Notes under the pieces: generated by a model
What the model was told of the DNA's origin: nothing
Database searches by the model: none
Seen by the model: the letters and a program-made list of their open reading frames with translations, nothing else
NCBI RefSeq assembly: GCF_000241305.1
Contig: NZ_BAEH01000086.1
Location: forward strand, 1 to 52,536
DNA length: 52,536 bases
Source: Gordonia effusa NBRC 100432
GTDB taxonomy: Bacteria; Actinomycetota; Actinomycetes; Mycobacteriales; Mycobacteriaceae
Direction: 5' to 3'
Shown: positions 1 to 7,523 of the stretch, piece by piece
How positions within the stretch are numbered: the stretch's first letter is position 1
Layout of the letters: each line of letters starts with the position of its first letter
Translations under genes and position numbers: made by a program

Positions 1-1
1 C

Positions 2-544
2 ACGTGTCGGCAGTGCCCGGACATGAACGTGCCCGGGGTGACCGCTTCGGCACCGGGGTACGGATCGGCACACGCTCCCGTCGCCATCGTCGGGCAGAGC
101 CTGTGCCGCAAGTGCATGGAGTCGGGGATCCCGTTCACCGGCGGCAGCGGGCGGTACATCGACCGTGCGCTGGAACTGGCCGATCTGAAGAAGTCCGACC
201 TGTTCATCTCGAACGTGGTGCACTGCCACCCGGAGAACGACCGGAAGTCGGATCGGCACGAGATCGAGAACTGCCGGCACTTCCTGCATGAGGAACTGGA
301 CATCGTGTCGCCGCGGCTGATCATCGGTTTGGGCGAGGACGCCGAGAAGGTCCTGACGGAGCGCTACCCCGACGCGCCGCAGGTGTCGTGGCCGTTCGTC
401 AGGCCCCGCGCTCCGAGACCAGCGGCGACGTACCTGCTCTTCCCCGAGCACCCCGGGTCCCTGCGGTTCAAGAAGACAGCCGACCGCGCGTACTACTCAC
501 CGAGTCTCGCCCGTGCAATCGCGTGGGGGTTTGAGGTCGGGTAG
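2..544 (+). CDS. Uracil-DNA glycosylase superfamily protein (5' end outside window)
   Basis: The frame is open to the left window edge, so the true start is outside; the first visible residues are TCRQCPDMNVPG. The pattern is that of family 4/5 uracil-DNA glycosylases. An early Cys-x-x-Cys pair is followed by APVAIVGQSLC in the place of the usual GEAPG motif. Then come GIPFTGGSGRYID (G-x-PF-x-G-x-x-G), a strand with LFISNVVHCHPEN-R, an E-x-x-x-C segment and IIGLGEDAEKVL. Cysteines before and after the first motif and at ENCRHF could hold an iron-sulfur cluster, as in family 4. The usual GEAPG catalytic segment is altered to GQSLC, so base excision activity is uncertain. It is element cargo, followed by three leftward genes that end toward it. 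Confidence 0.72.
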   Translation, partial: TCRQCPDMNVPGVTASAPGYGSAHAPVAIVGQSLCRKCMESGIPFTGGSGRYIDRALELADLKKSDLFISNVVHCHPENDRKSDRHEIENCRHFLHEELDIVSPRLIIGLGEDAEKVLTERYPDAPQVSWPFVRPRAPRPAATYLLFPEHPGSLRFKKTADRAYYSPSLARAIAWGFEVG

Positions 545-561
545 CTGCGGAGGGCGCGTGC

Positions 562-1260
562 CTACCCGGCGTCCATCCGCGCCGCCACGACGGGTCGAGC
601 TGCGATACCGATGCCGACCTCGTAGCGAAGCGACGGGTCGACGTCGAGGTGCAGACCCAGCTCGGTGATCCTGCCGTCGCGGGGGTTCCACGTGCGGAAC
701 GGTTGCTCGTGGCCGAGAAGGGAGCCCAGCGAGTCGATGGTCGGCTTCCATAGGTTCAGCCAGTTCCTGCTCGGCCCGACGGTGAAGGCAAGTTCGAGCA
801 TGACGGGTCCATCCGGCAGCTCCGGGACACCTGCGAGGGCCGAGCGGATCTGCTCCTTCGCCGCAGGGCCGTCCCAGGATGCAGTAGTGACCAACTGCAG
901 CACCTCGGCCGACGGCGCAGGCACCTCGCGGGCTGCCTCGATCCTCACAGCGGAGTGCCCGCCGCTGCGCTTGGTGCACCAGACCGACACCAGCCCACTG
1001 TCGGACAGACGGGAAGCGAGCGGCTTCGCGTAGTTGTCGAGGTCACGCTTGTCCAGGAGATCCAGGTGCGGAGCCAATCCGACGTCGAGCCGCAGCGCCC
1101 AGGGGCCATCGATCCGCGAGGGGACGAGTAGGGCCTGCGCCTCGTCCAGGAAGCTCCCCAGCTGCACCTGGCTGCGGTTGTCGGCCCGGTCCCATGAGTC
1201 GAGCTGAGGCGCGAGGTTCAGCTGTGCGCAGCTGCCCTCGGGGCGCGCGTACCACCGCAT
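562..1260 (-). CDS. Hypothetical protein with two RusA-like segments
   Basis: About 232 aa from ATG at 1260; a GTG at 1305 in the same frame would add 15 residues. Neither start has a clear ribosome binding site. I see two segments with the RusA Holliday-junction resolvase pattern (strand, D-x-DN, then K and a helix). The first contains LLDKRDLDNYAKPLASRL followed by a strand; the second has NWLNLWKPTIDSLGSLLG followed by strand-rich sequence. In the second copy the acidic residue is replaced by Trp-Leu-Asn, so only the first may keep metal ligands. It is the last gene of a leftward three-gene group with the unknown gene at 1321 and the AlbA_2 gene at 1778. Family assignment is inference from motif spacing only. 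Confidence 0.6.
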   Translation of the reverse strand: MRWYARPEGSCAQLNLAPQLDSWDRADNRSQVQLGSFLDEAQALLVPSRIDGPWALRLDVGLAPHLDLLDKRDLDNYAKPLASRLSDSGLVSVWCTKRSGGHSAVRIEAAREVPAPSAEVLQLVTTASWDGPAAKEQIRSALAGVPELPDGPVMLELAFTVGPSRNWLNLWKPTIDSLGSLLGHEQPFRTWNPRDGRITELGLHLDVDPSLRYEVGIGIAARPVVAARMDAG

Positions 1261-1320
1261 CGCTACAAGGTAGCCCGACGTGCAACGCACAGCTGGGCGC
1301 ACCACTGCTTCTGTGCGACG

Positions 1321-1737
1321 TCAGTGTTCTCCCGAGCCAGTGCGCAGCAGGGCCTCGTACTCGCTCGTCCAGCTTTCCGGAGCCTGGTCGCGGTACCAGC
1401 GCAGTGGCGGCCACTCGTTGCGGTACCGCGTCAGCGCGCTGCCCGTGCGGATGCAGGCCAGCGCGATTCCCTCGTCGCGCATGATCGTCTCGACCTTCGC
1501 AGCGTCGGCGGGGTCGACATCGGGTTCACCTTGGACCTCCTGCAGCAGTGCGTAGTACGCGTAGATCACGCGGCGGGCCGGTTCGACGGGCTTGCCCTTC
1601 CAACGGTTGGGCACCGCGTCGGGGTAACGTCGCAGAACCTCGGCCAGAGAGGCGCCGCTGTCGAGCATGCGGGCGGCTTCCGCGCGCGAGTGCGCGTTGG
1701 GCCACTTCTCCAGTCTGCGAGCGACCACGAAGTTCAT
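1321..1737 (-). CDS. Hypothetical protein
   Basis: A 138-aa protein from ATG at 1737; a TTG at 1746 would add three residues. The N-terminal half has a short repeated-helix look (WPNAHSRAEAARMLDSGASLAEVLRRYPDAVP), which resembles a helix-turn-helix or small helical domain. The rest is charged and aromatic with no membrane segment. I do not recognise the family. It lies 15 to 60 bases upstream of the RusA-like gene and 40 bases downstream of the AlbA_2 gene on the same strand, so the three are probably co-transcribed cargo of the element. Confidence 0.6.
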   Translation of the reverse strand: MNFVVARRLEKWPNAHSRAEAARMLDSGASLAEVLRRYPDAVPNRWKGKPVEPARRVIYAYYALLQEVQGEPDVDPADAAKVETIMRDEGIALACIRTGSALTRYRNEWPPLRWYRDQAPESWTSEYEALLRTGSGEH

Positions 1738-1777
1738 GTCCCGCAACGTTAGTTCGTGACGCGGTGGCGTCAGCCGG

Positions 1778-3229
1778 TCAGTCCTGCGGCTCCGCGTCGT
1801 AGAAGTCGTCGATAGTCCAAGCCTCCGGCAAGACGGTGATCTGCTCCGTCTTCGTCCGGATCCCGCGGCGGTCCATGGCGCTGGCGATCATCTCCACGCT
1901 GATCTCCTCCGGCGCGTCGATGCCGGCGACGATGGTCAGGGTGAAGTCAGCGGACCGCTCCCGAGGCCTGAGGTCACCGACGTCCCAGGTGACCTCGAAG
2001 GCATCGCCGGTGTCGACAACGGACCCGGCGCGGGGGAAGAAGTCGGGAATCTCAGCCCTCCCCAGACCTGCACGAGCGTTGGCGAGCATTTTGTCCAATG
2101 GGTCCGGCCACTTCGGGAGAGTCGGGAGGTCGGGAACACTCGGCGGGTAGGTGCGCACGAGAACACCGCCCTTCCGGATGCGGACCATCAGTTGCACACC
2201 GGACACCGCGTCGTCGGTGTCGTTGCCGACCCGGAAATGCACGGTGTTCGCGTCATCGTCGTCGACGATCTGACGGAGCACGTGATCCATCAGCCGGCTG
2301 CGTAGCTTGGCGAGGTAGTCGGCGACCCGGCGGTCGAACTCCTCGGCGTCCTTCGGGTCGGCGTACCGGAGCATCCCGAAGGACCCGGTGATGTCACCGA
2401 GCGAACTGAACGTGTCGTACGCAGCCCAGGCCGGACGTGCCGGATTGGGCTGCGGCTTGGGGCGCGGAGGTGGCCGATCCGCGGGCTTGCCGCTATTGGC
2501 CCCCACATAGGCCTCATGGCGCCGCAACCAGTCCTCGAGCTCCTCCCGCTCGATGCTCAGTCGCATGAGCGGTTCCGCATCGGCCGTCAGCTCCAGGTCG
2601 AGTTCCTGCCGCTGTGCACCCGCCACCAGTCGGCGGCCGAGCATCTCCATCTCCATAGGCCCCGCCGGAGCGGTGCGAGCCGTTCCGCGATGGAACACCA
2701 GCCCAGCGTGGAACTTGTCGTACTGCTTCTGCAACGTGTGCGTGGAGTCGCCGGGCTCGGGTGGCTCCACCACGACCACGAGCACCTCGACCCCGGAGAA
2801 CCGGATTGTGCGAGGCGTGAACCGAGGCGTCATGGCGTACGTCTTGATCCCCGGTGTCAGATCTGCGTGGTCGATCGCAGGGATCCCAGCTGCGGCGCCG
2901 GGTTCCACGCCCACCACCATGTAGGCGACGCCGCCGCAGTTGAGTCGCGCGTCTTCGACAGACCGGTTGGCGAACCCGAGGACCGCCTTGGCGACGGCGA
3001 ACTTACCCGCGGCGGTGTTGAGGTCCAGGCTGCTCTTCCACTCCAGCCAGTTGGTCTCTTGGGCCTCCGCTCGGGATCCGTGGATCGCGGCGACGAGTCG
3101 GAGAAGTTCATCGTCGGTGCGCAGCGCACGGGTCGTGTCGATGTCGCTCAGCGTGAGAGGCTCAGAGTCCACGGAACCAGCGTATTGCCCGGCAGTGACA
3201 GTCTTCGCACAGCGCGGCGCGGTCCCCAC
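1778..3229 (-). CDS. Schlafen AlbA_2 domain protein
   Basis: A 483-aa protein read from GTG at 3229; an internal GTG at 3172 (VDSEPLTLSD) is an equally plausible start because neither has a good Shine-Dalgarno. Residues about 45-200 match the Schlafen AlbA_2 (formerly AAA_4) fold: ETNWLEWKSSLDL (E-x-x-x-E-x-K) followed by GKFAVAKAVLGFANRS and then GGVAYMVVGVEPG, with a strand-rich region VLVVVVEPPEPG. The C-terminal third (DTDDAVSGVQLMVRIRKGG and DVGDLRPRERSADFTLTIVAG) reads as a beta-sandwich. AlbA_2 proteins occur in regulators and in anti-phage or mobile-element genes; the actual role here is unknown. It begins next to the repeat array and heads the leftward cargo group. Confidence 0.68.
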   Translation of the reverse strand: MGTAPRCAKTVTAGQYAGSVDSEPLTLSDIDTTRALRTDDELLRLVAAIHGSRAEAQETNWLEWKSSLDLNTAAGKFAVAKAVLGFANRSVEDARLNCGGVAYMVVGVEPGAAAGIPAIDHADLTPGIKTYAMTPRFTPRTIRFSGVEVLVVVVEPPEPGDSTHTLQKQYDKFHAGLVFHRGTARTAPAGPMEMEMLGRRLVAGAQRQELDLELTADAEPLMRLSIEREELEDWLRRHEAYVGANSGKPADRPPPRPKPQPNPARPAWAAYDTFSSLGDITGSFGMLRYADPKDAEEFDRRVADYLAKLRSRLMDHVLRQIVDDDDANTVHFRVGNDTDDAVSGVQLMVRIRKGGVLVRTYPPSVPDLPTLPKWPDPLDKMLANARAGLGRAEIPDFFPRAGSVVDTGDAFEVTWDVGDLRPRERSADFTLTIVAGIDAPEEISVEMIASAMDRRGIRTKTEQITVLPEAWTIDDFYDAEPQD

Positions 3230-3271
3230 CGATAGCCGTCAGTGGCTACTCGGCGGGCGGTCTACCGACCT

Positions 3272-3535
3272 GTCCACCCTCGGCGGGGTGTCCACCCTCA
3301 GCGGGGGTGTCCACCCGTCCACCCAAGGTGGACGGTCGGGGGAATCCGGGAGACTGATTCACAAAAGACCAGGTGACGGTAGTAGTTAAGTGAAGCTGCG
3401 GCCGTCTCTTATAGGAGCCATCCGCGGCGCGTCCACCCAGGGTGGACGGGTGGACGGGTGGACACCTGCGGTTCGACGATCCGTTTCACCCGACTGTCCA
3501 CCCACCGTCCACCCAGGGTGGACACCTGGGTGGAC
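3272..3535. repeat. Iteron-like GTCCACC / GGTGGAC array, candidate replication origin
   Basis: Thirteen copies of the 7-mer GTCCACC or its complement lie in 264 bases. Plus-strand copies start at 3272, 3290, 3309, 3317, 3431, 3496 and 3507; complement copies lie at 3327, 3441, 3449, 3457, 3517 and 3529. Pairs form 17-bp palindromes at 3317-3333 (centre CAA), 3431-3447 and 3507-3523 (GTCCACCC-A-GGGTGGAC). GGGTGGAC repeats three times head to tail from 3440 with an 8-base period. The two repeat blocks flank a stretch at about 3356-3420 that is less G+C-rich (contains TTCACAAAAGACC, AGTTAAGTG and CTTATAGG). The array directly follows the stop codon of the primase-polymerase gene. This layout fits Rep-binding iterons around an unwinding region; function is inference. 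Confidence 0.75.
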
Positions 3536-3548
3536 ACCCGCCGCGAGG

Positions 3549-6500
3549 TCACTCAGGGTCGGGCTCGACGGAGCGCATCCGCTCGCCTTCGCAGACCCAC
3601 AGCTGCCGCATGCACAGCTCGGTCGCGAGCTCCGCAGCCCTGGTGTACCGCTCCGACTTCGCGTTCTTCGCCGACGCCTGGATGTCCCGCAGCGTGAACG
3701 TCGGGCCGCTCTTGCCGAACTTGTTGCGCCCTTCCCGGACGTCGCGGCCCCACTTGGCGAGGGAGGTGAGCAGAGCCTCGGTGTGCGCCACCTTCGCCAG
3801 CTCCGCCGCGTTCTTGCGGTCGAAGTCGAGGCTGCCGTTCTCCTGCGCCTGCTCCTTCTTGAGGCCCTTCACCGAGGCTTCGAGGCGGTCACGCACGCGC
3901 CGCGAGTGCTCCATCACGTGGCCGGCCCACTCCCACTCGAAAGCGCCGATGTGAGCCTGGTGCTGGATCAGGGCGGCCCACGCCGCGGTGCGCAGTCGGT
4001 TCAGGTTCTGGTGGCCGGCGAGTTCGTCCACGTCGCGGTCGAAGCGGATCTTGTTGGCCTGGGCCTCCCACACCTCGTCGTGAATGGCGTCGTCTACGGT
4101 GAGCAACTCGCGGTCACCGTCGGGGTGCTTCACCACGTGCGAGGTCGGAAGGCCGCGCATGATGTCGATCTCCGCACGCGGCTTGGGACCGCGCGGGCGC
4201 TTGGACAGGCTGCGTGGGTCAGAGGTGGAGAACCAGTTGGTGCGCTGCAGGGTGCCGCCGTCACGCTCGGCCATCAGCGCCATCGCAGGCTTGCCGTACT
4301 GCGTCGAGAACGACACGAGGATCCGGTACGACAGGGGCTCGACCTTCAGCGGGTCCGCGCCGTCCTTCTTCGGATCGGTGCCGAGCTCGGCTCCGGTGAT
4401 CGCGGCGCGCAGCTCAGAAGCGAGGTCATTGCCCCCACGTCCGGACTGCGCCGTGAGCGTGTCCACTTCGGACCAGTCGCACCAGGCGGCTTCACGGATG
4501 GGCACGACCTCCACCTTGCCGTCGTCGTCCTTCTGGCGTGCCACGAACAGTCCGGCGAGCGCGGCGCCCGACGGCGGCATGAACTTCTTGTCGACCGAGT
4601 CCTCGGTGTGGATCAGCACCCCGGCGTCATAGATCACCAGGCCGTGCGCCGCGCCCTTGCCACGCCCCGAAGCACCGACGATGCCGATCTGGTAGTTCAG
4701 AGGCGCCGGCATGCCGCCGACCAGGTCCGGTACCAGGACACTCGCCCGGACCCGCAGCAGGCCGCGGCCGATGCTCAGGCCGAGGGTCGACCAGGGCGAC
4801 ATCGCCGCGGCGCGGGCCGCCGTGCGGATCTGGCCCACCTGCGGCAGACGCGGATCCCCGAACACCAACTCCTCGAGCTCCTCGGTGCACGGGTCCGGCA
4901 GGTGCCGGTACGGGTCGCGCTTGTCCGCGAGCGCCTCAGCCTCGGCGGCAGCCCGTTCCTCGGCCGTCTGCTCCGGCTCCGGCTCCGGCATCGGCTGGAG
5001 CGCGTTCGCCCCCACCGTCGGTGCCCCGACGACCGAGTCCGCCCCCAGCAGCACCGCTCCATCCCGCGGCTCGACCGGATGCTGCCCGGCACGCAGTTCA
5101 GCGGCGGCACCACGGAGGCGCTGCGCCCGGCGAAGCAGACCATCGGCCCCCACCTCGACGTGGACGATCTCACCCCTGTGCGATCCGTCCGGCATCGGCG
5201 TGCCCGTCGTCGGCACAGCGACCGTGGTGACACCCCCTGCTGCGGCGGCCTCGGCCTCGGTCGCGGCCTCCTCGAGGTCGTCGGCATCGATGGTGTGGAA
5301 TTCGTGGTCCCGACGCAGCTCGATCCCGAAGTGCTTCGCGACCGCGCGGAACCCGGCTCCCGTCGACGGAACGCCCATCAGCGAGGCGGCGAGCTGAGCC
5401 TTGCTCACGGTGCGCATATCCAGCTTCAGCGACGCCATTGCGGTGTCCGAGACGAAGTGCGCATAGGTGCCACGGTCGCACGCGTGGAGCCACGCGCTCC
5501 GGCGGTGCGTCGCGCCGCGGAAGTGTACTTCCGTGCATCCGCACTCAGGATCCTCGTCGCCCCAGTCCTCCAGTCGGGCCTGCGGATCGAGTGCCAGCAC
5601 CTCCCCCCACGGCACCGCATCCAGGTCCGAGCTCAGCTCCACGGACGACTCCGAGACCGGTCCACGCTCCCGGACCTTCTCGGCGAGCCCGCCGTGCAGT
5701 TTCTCCATACCGGCCGGGCACTCGACGGCCGGGTCGAACAGCCACTCGGGCGCGTCCGCCACGTCCTCGGCGTGCCACACCTGGTGGCCGCCATCCGCCA
5801 CGTACCGATGACCTCCCGCCGCGATGAGTGCGGTGGGCGGCACCACCGCCATGCTCCCGGGCGCGGCCAGCACATCGATCAGACCGCCGTCACCGACCCT
5901 GGCCTGCGGGATGTTCGACAGGCGCCGCCCGCGGTGCGACTCCGGCACCCGCAGCCAGGCATGTCCACCGCCACGCTTGTCGTAGCGCGGGTCGCATTGC
6001 ACGGGCAGCGTGCCCTTCGCCGTGATCAGCACCGGCTGCAGCCCAGCCGCCTTCAGTGCCTGCACCGCTGCGAGGTTCTCGGCATCGACCACGATGAGGT
6101 GCGACGGCCCGAGCAGCACGCCGAGGTTGCCGCCCTCCAGCACGTGTGCGAGAGCTTCCTCCTCCGTGAGGGCGGGGGTACGAGCCGGGTCGTTCCAGCC
6201 GGCGCCGATCGGCTTCTTGGTGCCGGCGTGCAGCCGCACGAGGTGGAACCCCAGCGCGAGCATGCGCCGGATCACGAACACCGCGAGGCCGGGGTCCAGC
6301 GAGGGGGCCGGCGGCGGCGCGGGGATCCAGGCCGCGAGAGCCTCCAGGTCGACCGAACGCATGAGGGGCCCGCCCTCGTTGCTCAGGTCGACCCACGCGT
6401 ACGAGCCGGGGGTGTTGTCGCAGACGCTGTGCCGGATCACGATCGGGCGGTCGTCGACCGAGTACCGGTCGGGGCAGTGGCACAGCCCGGGGAGCGGGGT

Positions 6501-6557
6501 GGAGTCGCGGACGAGCTGCGGGCGCGTGGCTAGGAACGCTTCGAAGGTGGTGCTCAT
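3549..6557 (-). CDS. AICE replication protein: primase-polymerase with C-terminal ATPase region
   Basis: A 1002-aa protein. Residues about 90-250 form a bifunctional primase/polymerase (prim-pol) domain: NLGVLLGPSHLIVVDAEN (acidic pair D158/E160, where D-x-D is more usual) and KRGGGHAWLRVPE (the GG-x-H motif, about 197-200), then DVLAAPGSMAVVPPT. A long Ala/Glu/Pro-rich linker follows (about 430-540). The C-terminal part has a P-loop-like GIVGASGRGKGAAHG near residue 630 and an acidic strand AAWCDWSEVDTL near 690, which suggests a helicase or DNA-binding ATPase. Such proteins start replication of excised actinobacterial integrative elements. The start ATG overlaps the stop of the preceding 73-aa gene (ATGA), and the repeat array follows the stop codon. 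Confidence 0.85.
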   Translation of the reverse strand: MSTTFEAFLATRPQLVRDSTPLPGLCHCPDRYSVDDRPIVIRHSVCDNTPGSYAWVDLSNEGGPLMRSVDLEALAAWIPAPPPAPSLDPGLAVFVIRRMLALGFHLVRLHAGTKKPIGAGWNDPARTPALTEEEALAHVLEGGNLGVLLGPSHLIVVDAENLAAVQALKAAGLQPVLITAKGTLPVQCDPRYDKRGGGHAWLRVPESHRGRRLSNIPQARVGDGGLIDVLAAPGSMAVVPPTALIAAGGHRYVADGGHQVWHAEDVADAPEWLFDPAVECPAGMEKLHGGLAEKVRERGPVSESSVELSSDLDAVPWGEVLALDPQARLEDWGDEDPECGCTEVHFRGATHRRSAWLHACDRGTYAHFVSDTAMASLKLDMRTVSKAQLAASLMGVPSTGAGFRAVAKHFGIELRRDHEFHTIDADDLEEAATEAEAAAAGGVTTVAVPTTGTPMPDGSHRGEIVHVEVGADGLLRRAQRLRGAAAELRAGQHPVEPRDGAVLLGADSVVGAPTVGANALQPMPEPEPEQTAEERAAAEAEALADKRDPYRHLPDPCTEELEELVFGDPRLPQVGQIRTAARAAAMSPWSTLGLSIGRGLLRVRASVLVPDLVGGMPAPLNYQIGIVGASGRGKGAAHGLVIYDAGVLIHTEDSVDKKFMPPSGAALAGLFVARQKDDDGKVEVVPIREAAWCDWSEVDTLTAQSGRGGNDLASELRAAITGAELGTDPKKDGADPLKVEPLSYRILVSFSTQYGKPAMALMAERDGGTLQRTNWFSTSDPRSLSKRPRGPKPRAEIDIMRGLPTSHVVKHPDGDRELLTVDDAIHDEVWEAQANKIRFDRDVDELAGHQNLNRLRTAAWAALIQHQAHIGAFEWEWAGHVMEHSRRVRDRLEASVKGLKKEQAQENGSLDFDRKNAAELAKVAHTEALLTSLAKWGRDVREGRNKFGKSGPTFTLRDIQASAKNAKSERYTRAAELATELCMRQLWVCEGERMRSVEPDPE

Positions 6558-6775
6558 CGCGTCACCTCCTCGGCGACAGCGGGGGTGACCGTGACGGCCA
6601 CCCCCACTCCGAGGATCTGCGCGGCGGCCGGGCCCTCCAGCCGCACGAGGAGCGGTTCGCCCTCGGTGCGGGGCCGGGCGAGCAGTGCCTCGAGCTCGGA
6701 GAAGGAGTGGGCGACCACCTCGGCGGTCGGCGTGTCGCGCTCAGGGCTTGAGGCCACGTCGAGATGTGCGAACAT
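6554..6775 (-). CDS. Small hypothetical protein of the replication operon
   Basis: A 73-aa acidic protein with a good upstream Shine-Dalgarno (GAAAGGCA about 7 bases before ATG). Its last four bases overlap the start of the primase-polymerase gene, so translation of the two is probably coupled. Sequence: a charged first half (HSFSELEALLARPRTEGEP) and a hydrophobic C-terminal half (AQILGVGVAVTVTPAVAEE). I do not recognise a family. Given its position it may assist or regulate the replication protein. Confidence 0.65.
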   Translation of the reverse strand: MFAHLDVASSPERDTPTAEVVAHSFSELEALLARPRTEGEPLLVRLEGPAAAQILGVGVAVTVTPAVAEEVTR

Positions 6776-6819
6776 GGTGTTGCCTTTCGATTGGTACTCG
6801 GGGGCGTACTTGAGCGATC

Positions 6820-6840
6820 GGGCCGGCCACGAACCGGCCC
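6820..6840. terminator. Hairpin between small replication-operon genes
   Basis: A perfect 7-bp stem, GGGCCGG and CCGGCCC, with a 7-base loop, followed on the plus strand by TTTCGC. It lies in the 81-base gap between the 74-aa gene and the 73-aa gene of the leftward operon. It could attenuate the leftward transcript or stop rightward read-through; there is no long T run, so the call is weak. Confidence 0.4.
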
Positions 6841-6856
6841 TTTCGCATGTTTGGGG

Positions 6857-7081
6857 TCAGGGCGCGATCTGCGCCCAGTTGCGGTCCAACCAGGAATCGA
6901 TCTCCGCGGCCCGGCTCCTCTCCTCTGCGGCCAGCGACCCGATGGTGAACGCGACCGCGTGATCCACGTGTGCGACCCGTGCAGCGGCGCGGCACCCGGC
7001 GATGACAGCGCCGTGGCGGTCGCCGGGACGGGTAGCGCGGAACAGACCCTCGGCCGCGGCGCGGACTCCTTCGGTACTCAT
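6857..7081 (-). CDS. Small hypothetical protein of the replication operon
   Basis: A 74-aa protein starting MSTEGVRAAAEGLF at ATG 7081. The ATG overlaps the stop codon of the upstream HTH gene (ATGA), which decides this start over a longer reading frame beginning at 7123 inside the HTH gene. It is helical (AAARVAHVDHAVAFTIG, then EERSRAAEIDSWLDRNW) with no membrane segment or signal peptide. Family not recognised. It sits between the HTH gene and the 73-aa gene in the leftward replication operon. Confidence 0.62.
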   Translation of the reverse strand: MSTEGVRAAAEGLFRATRPGDRHGAVIAGCRAAARVAHVDHAVAFTIGSLAAEERSRAAEIDSWLDRNWAQIAP

Positions 7082-7284
7082 GCGGCGGCACCGTCCACGA
7101 CAGTCGGCAGCGAGTCGAGCCACGCGTCGAGATCCTGCGGGTAGACAAGGATCGCCTTCCCACAGCGGTGCGCAACGAGTTCCCCGTCCGCGATCTTGCG
7201 CTGGATCGTGCGGAGGCTGAAGCCTGTTCCCGCCGCGATCTCGGCCGGCCGGTAGCCGATCCTCATGCCCTTGCTCTGCTTCAT
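7078..7284 (-). CDS. Excisionase/MerR-like helix-turn-helix DNA-binding protein
   Basis: A 68-aa protein with the HTH_17 pattern of excisionase and AlpA-like proteins: YRPAEIAAGTGFSLRTIQRKIADGELVAHRCGKAILVYPQDLDAWLDSLP. This has the recognition helix after GFSLRTIQRKI and the wing with the final D-x-x-x-W. Preceded by AGAAGGGA about 7 bases before ATG. It is the first gene of the leftward operon ending with the primase-polymerase, so it may be the replication/excision activator or autoregulator (like Pra/Xis of other AICEs) rather than the integrase partner, since a second such gene lies beside the integrase. Confidence 0.8.
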   Translation of the reverse strand: MKQSKGMRIGYRPAEIAAGTGFSLRTIQRKIADGELVAHRCGKAILVYPQDLDAWLDSLPTVVDGAAA

Positions 7285-7426
7285 CTCGGTCCCTTCTCCC
7301 GACTTCAGACGCCTCGCGACGCCGTGTGCCGCAGCACTATGTCAGCGACCGCCACCGGGCGACGACTCAAACGCCCCGCGCTGGTCAGGAGCGTGTCGCG
7401 CCGGAAACTTTCTTTGGCCCGCGACA

Positions 7427-7439
7427 TGTTGCGACAACA
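7427..7439. promoter_or_regulatory. Palindromic operator candidate in the divergent promoter region
   Basis: TGTTGCGACAACA is a perfect 13-base palindrome centred in the 239-base region between the leftward HTH/replication operon and the rightward transfer operon. A regulator could control both operons from here. No clear -35/-10 pair can be fixed by eye, and the rest of the region (7285-7523) shows no open frame that looks real. Confidence 0.4.
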
Positions 7440-7523
7440 GCCGTCACGAACCGTCCACGAACGCCAAACTGACTGCGCCGCACTGGTTTCCGACGTTGTG
7501 CACCGTGCAAACCTTCGCCCACC

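Noticed and set aside
3390..6533. A 1047-aa open frame on the plus strand opposite the primase-polymerase gene
   Set aside because: It is rich in Arg, His and Leu with no recognisable domain. The minus-strand frame has clear prim-pol motifs and a coupled start, so this is a high-G+C shadow frame.
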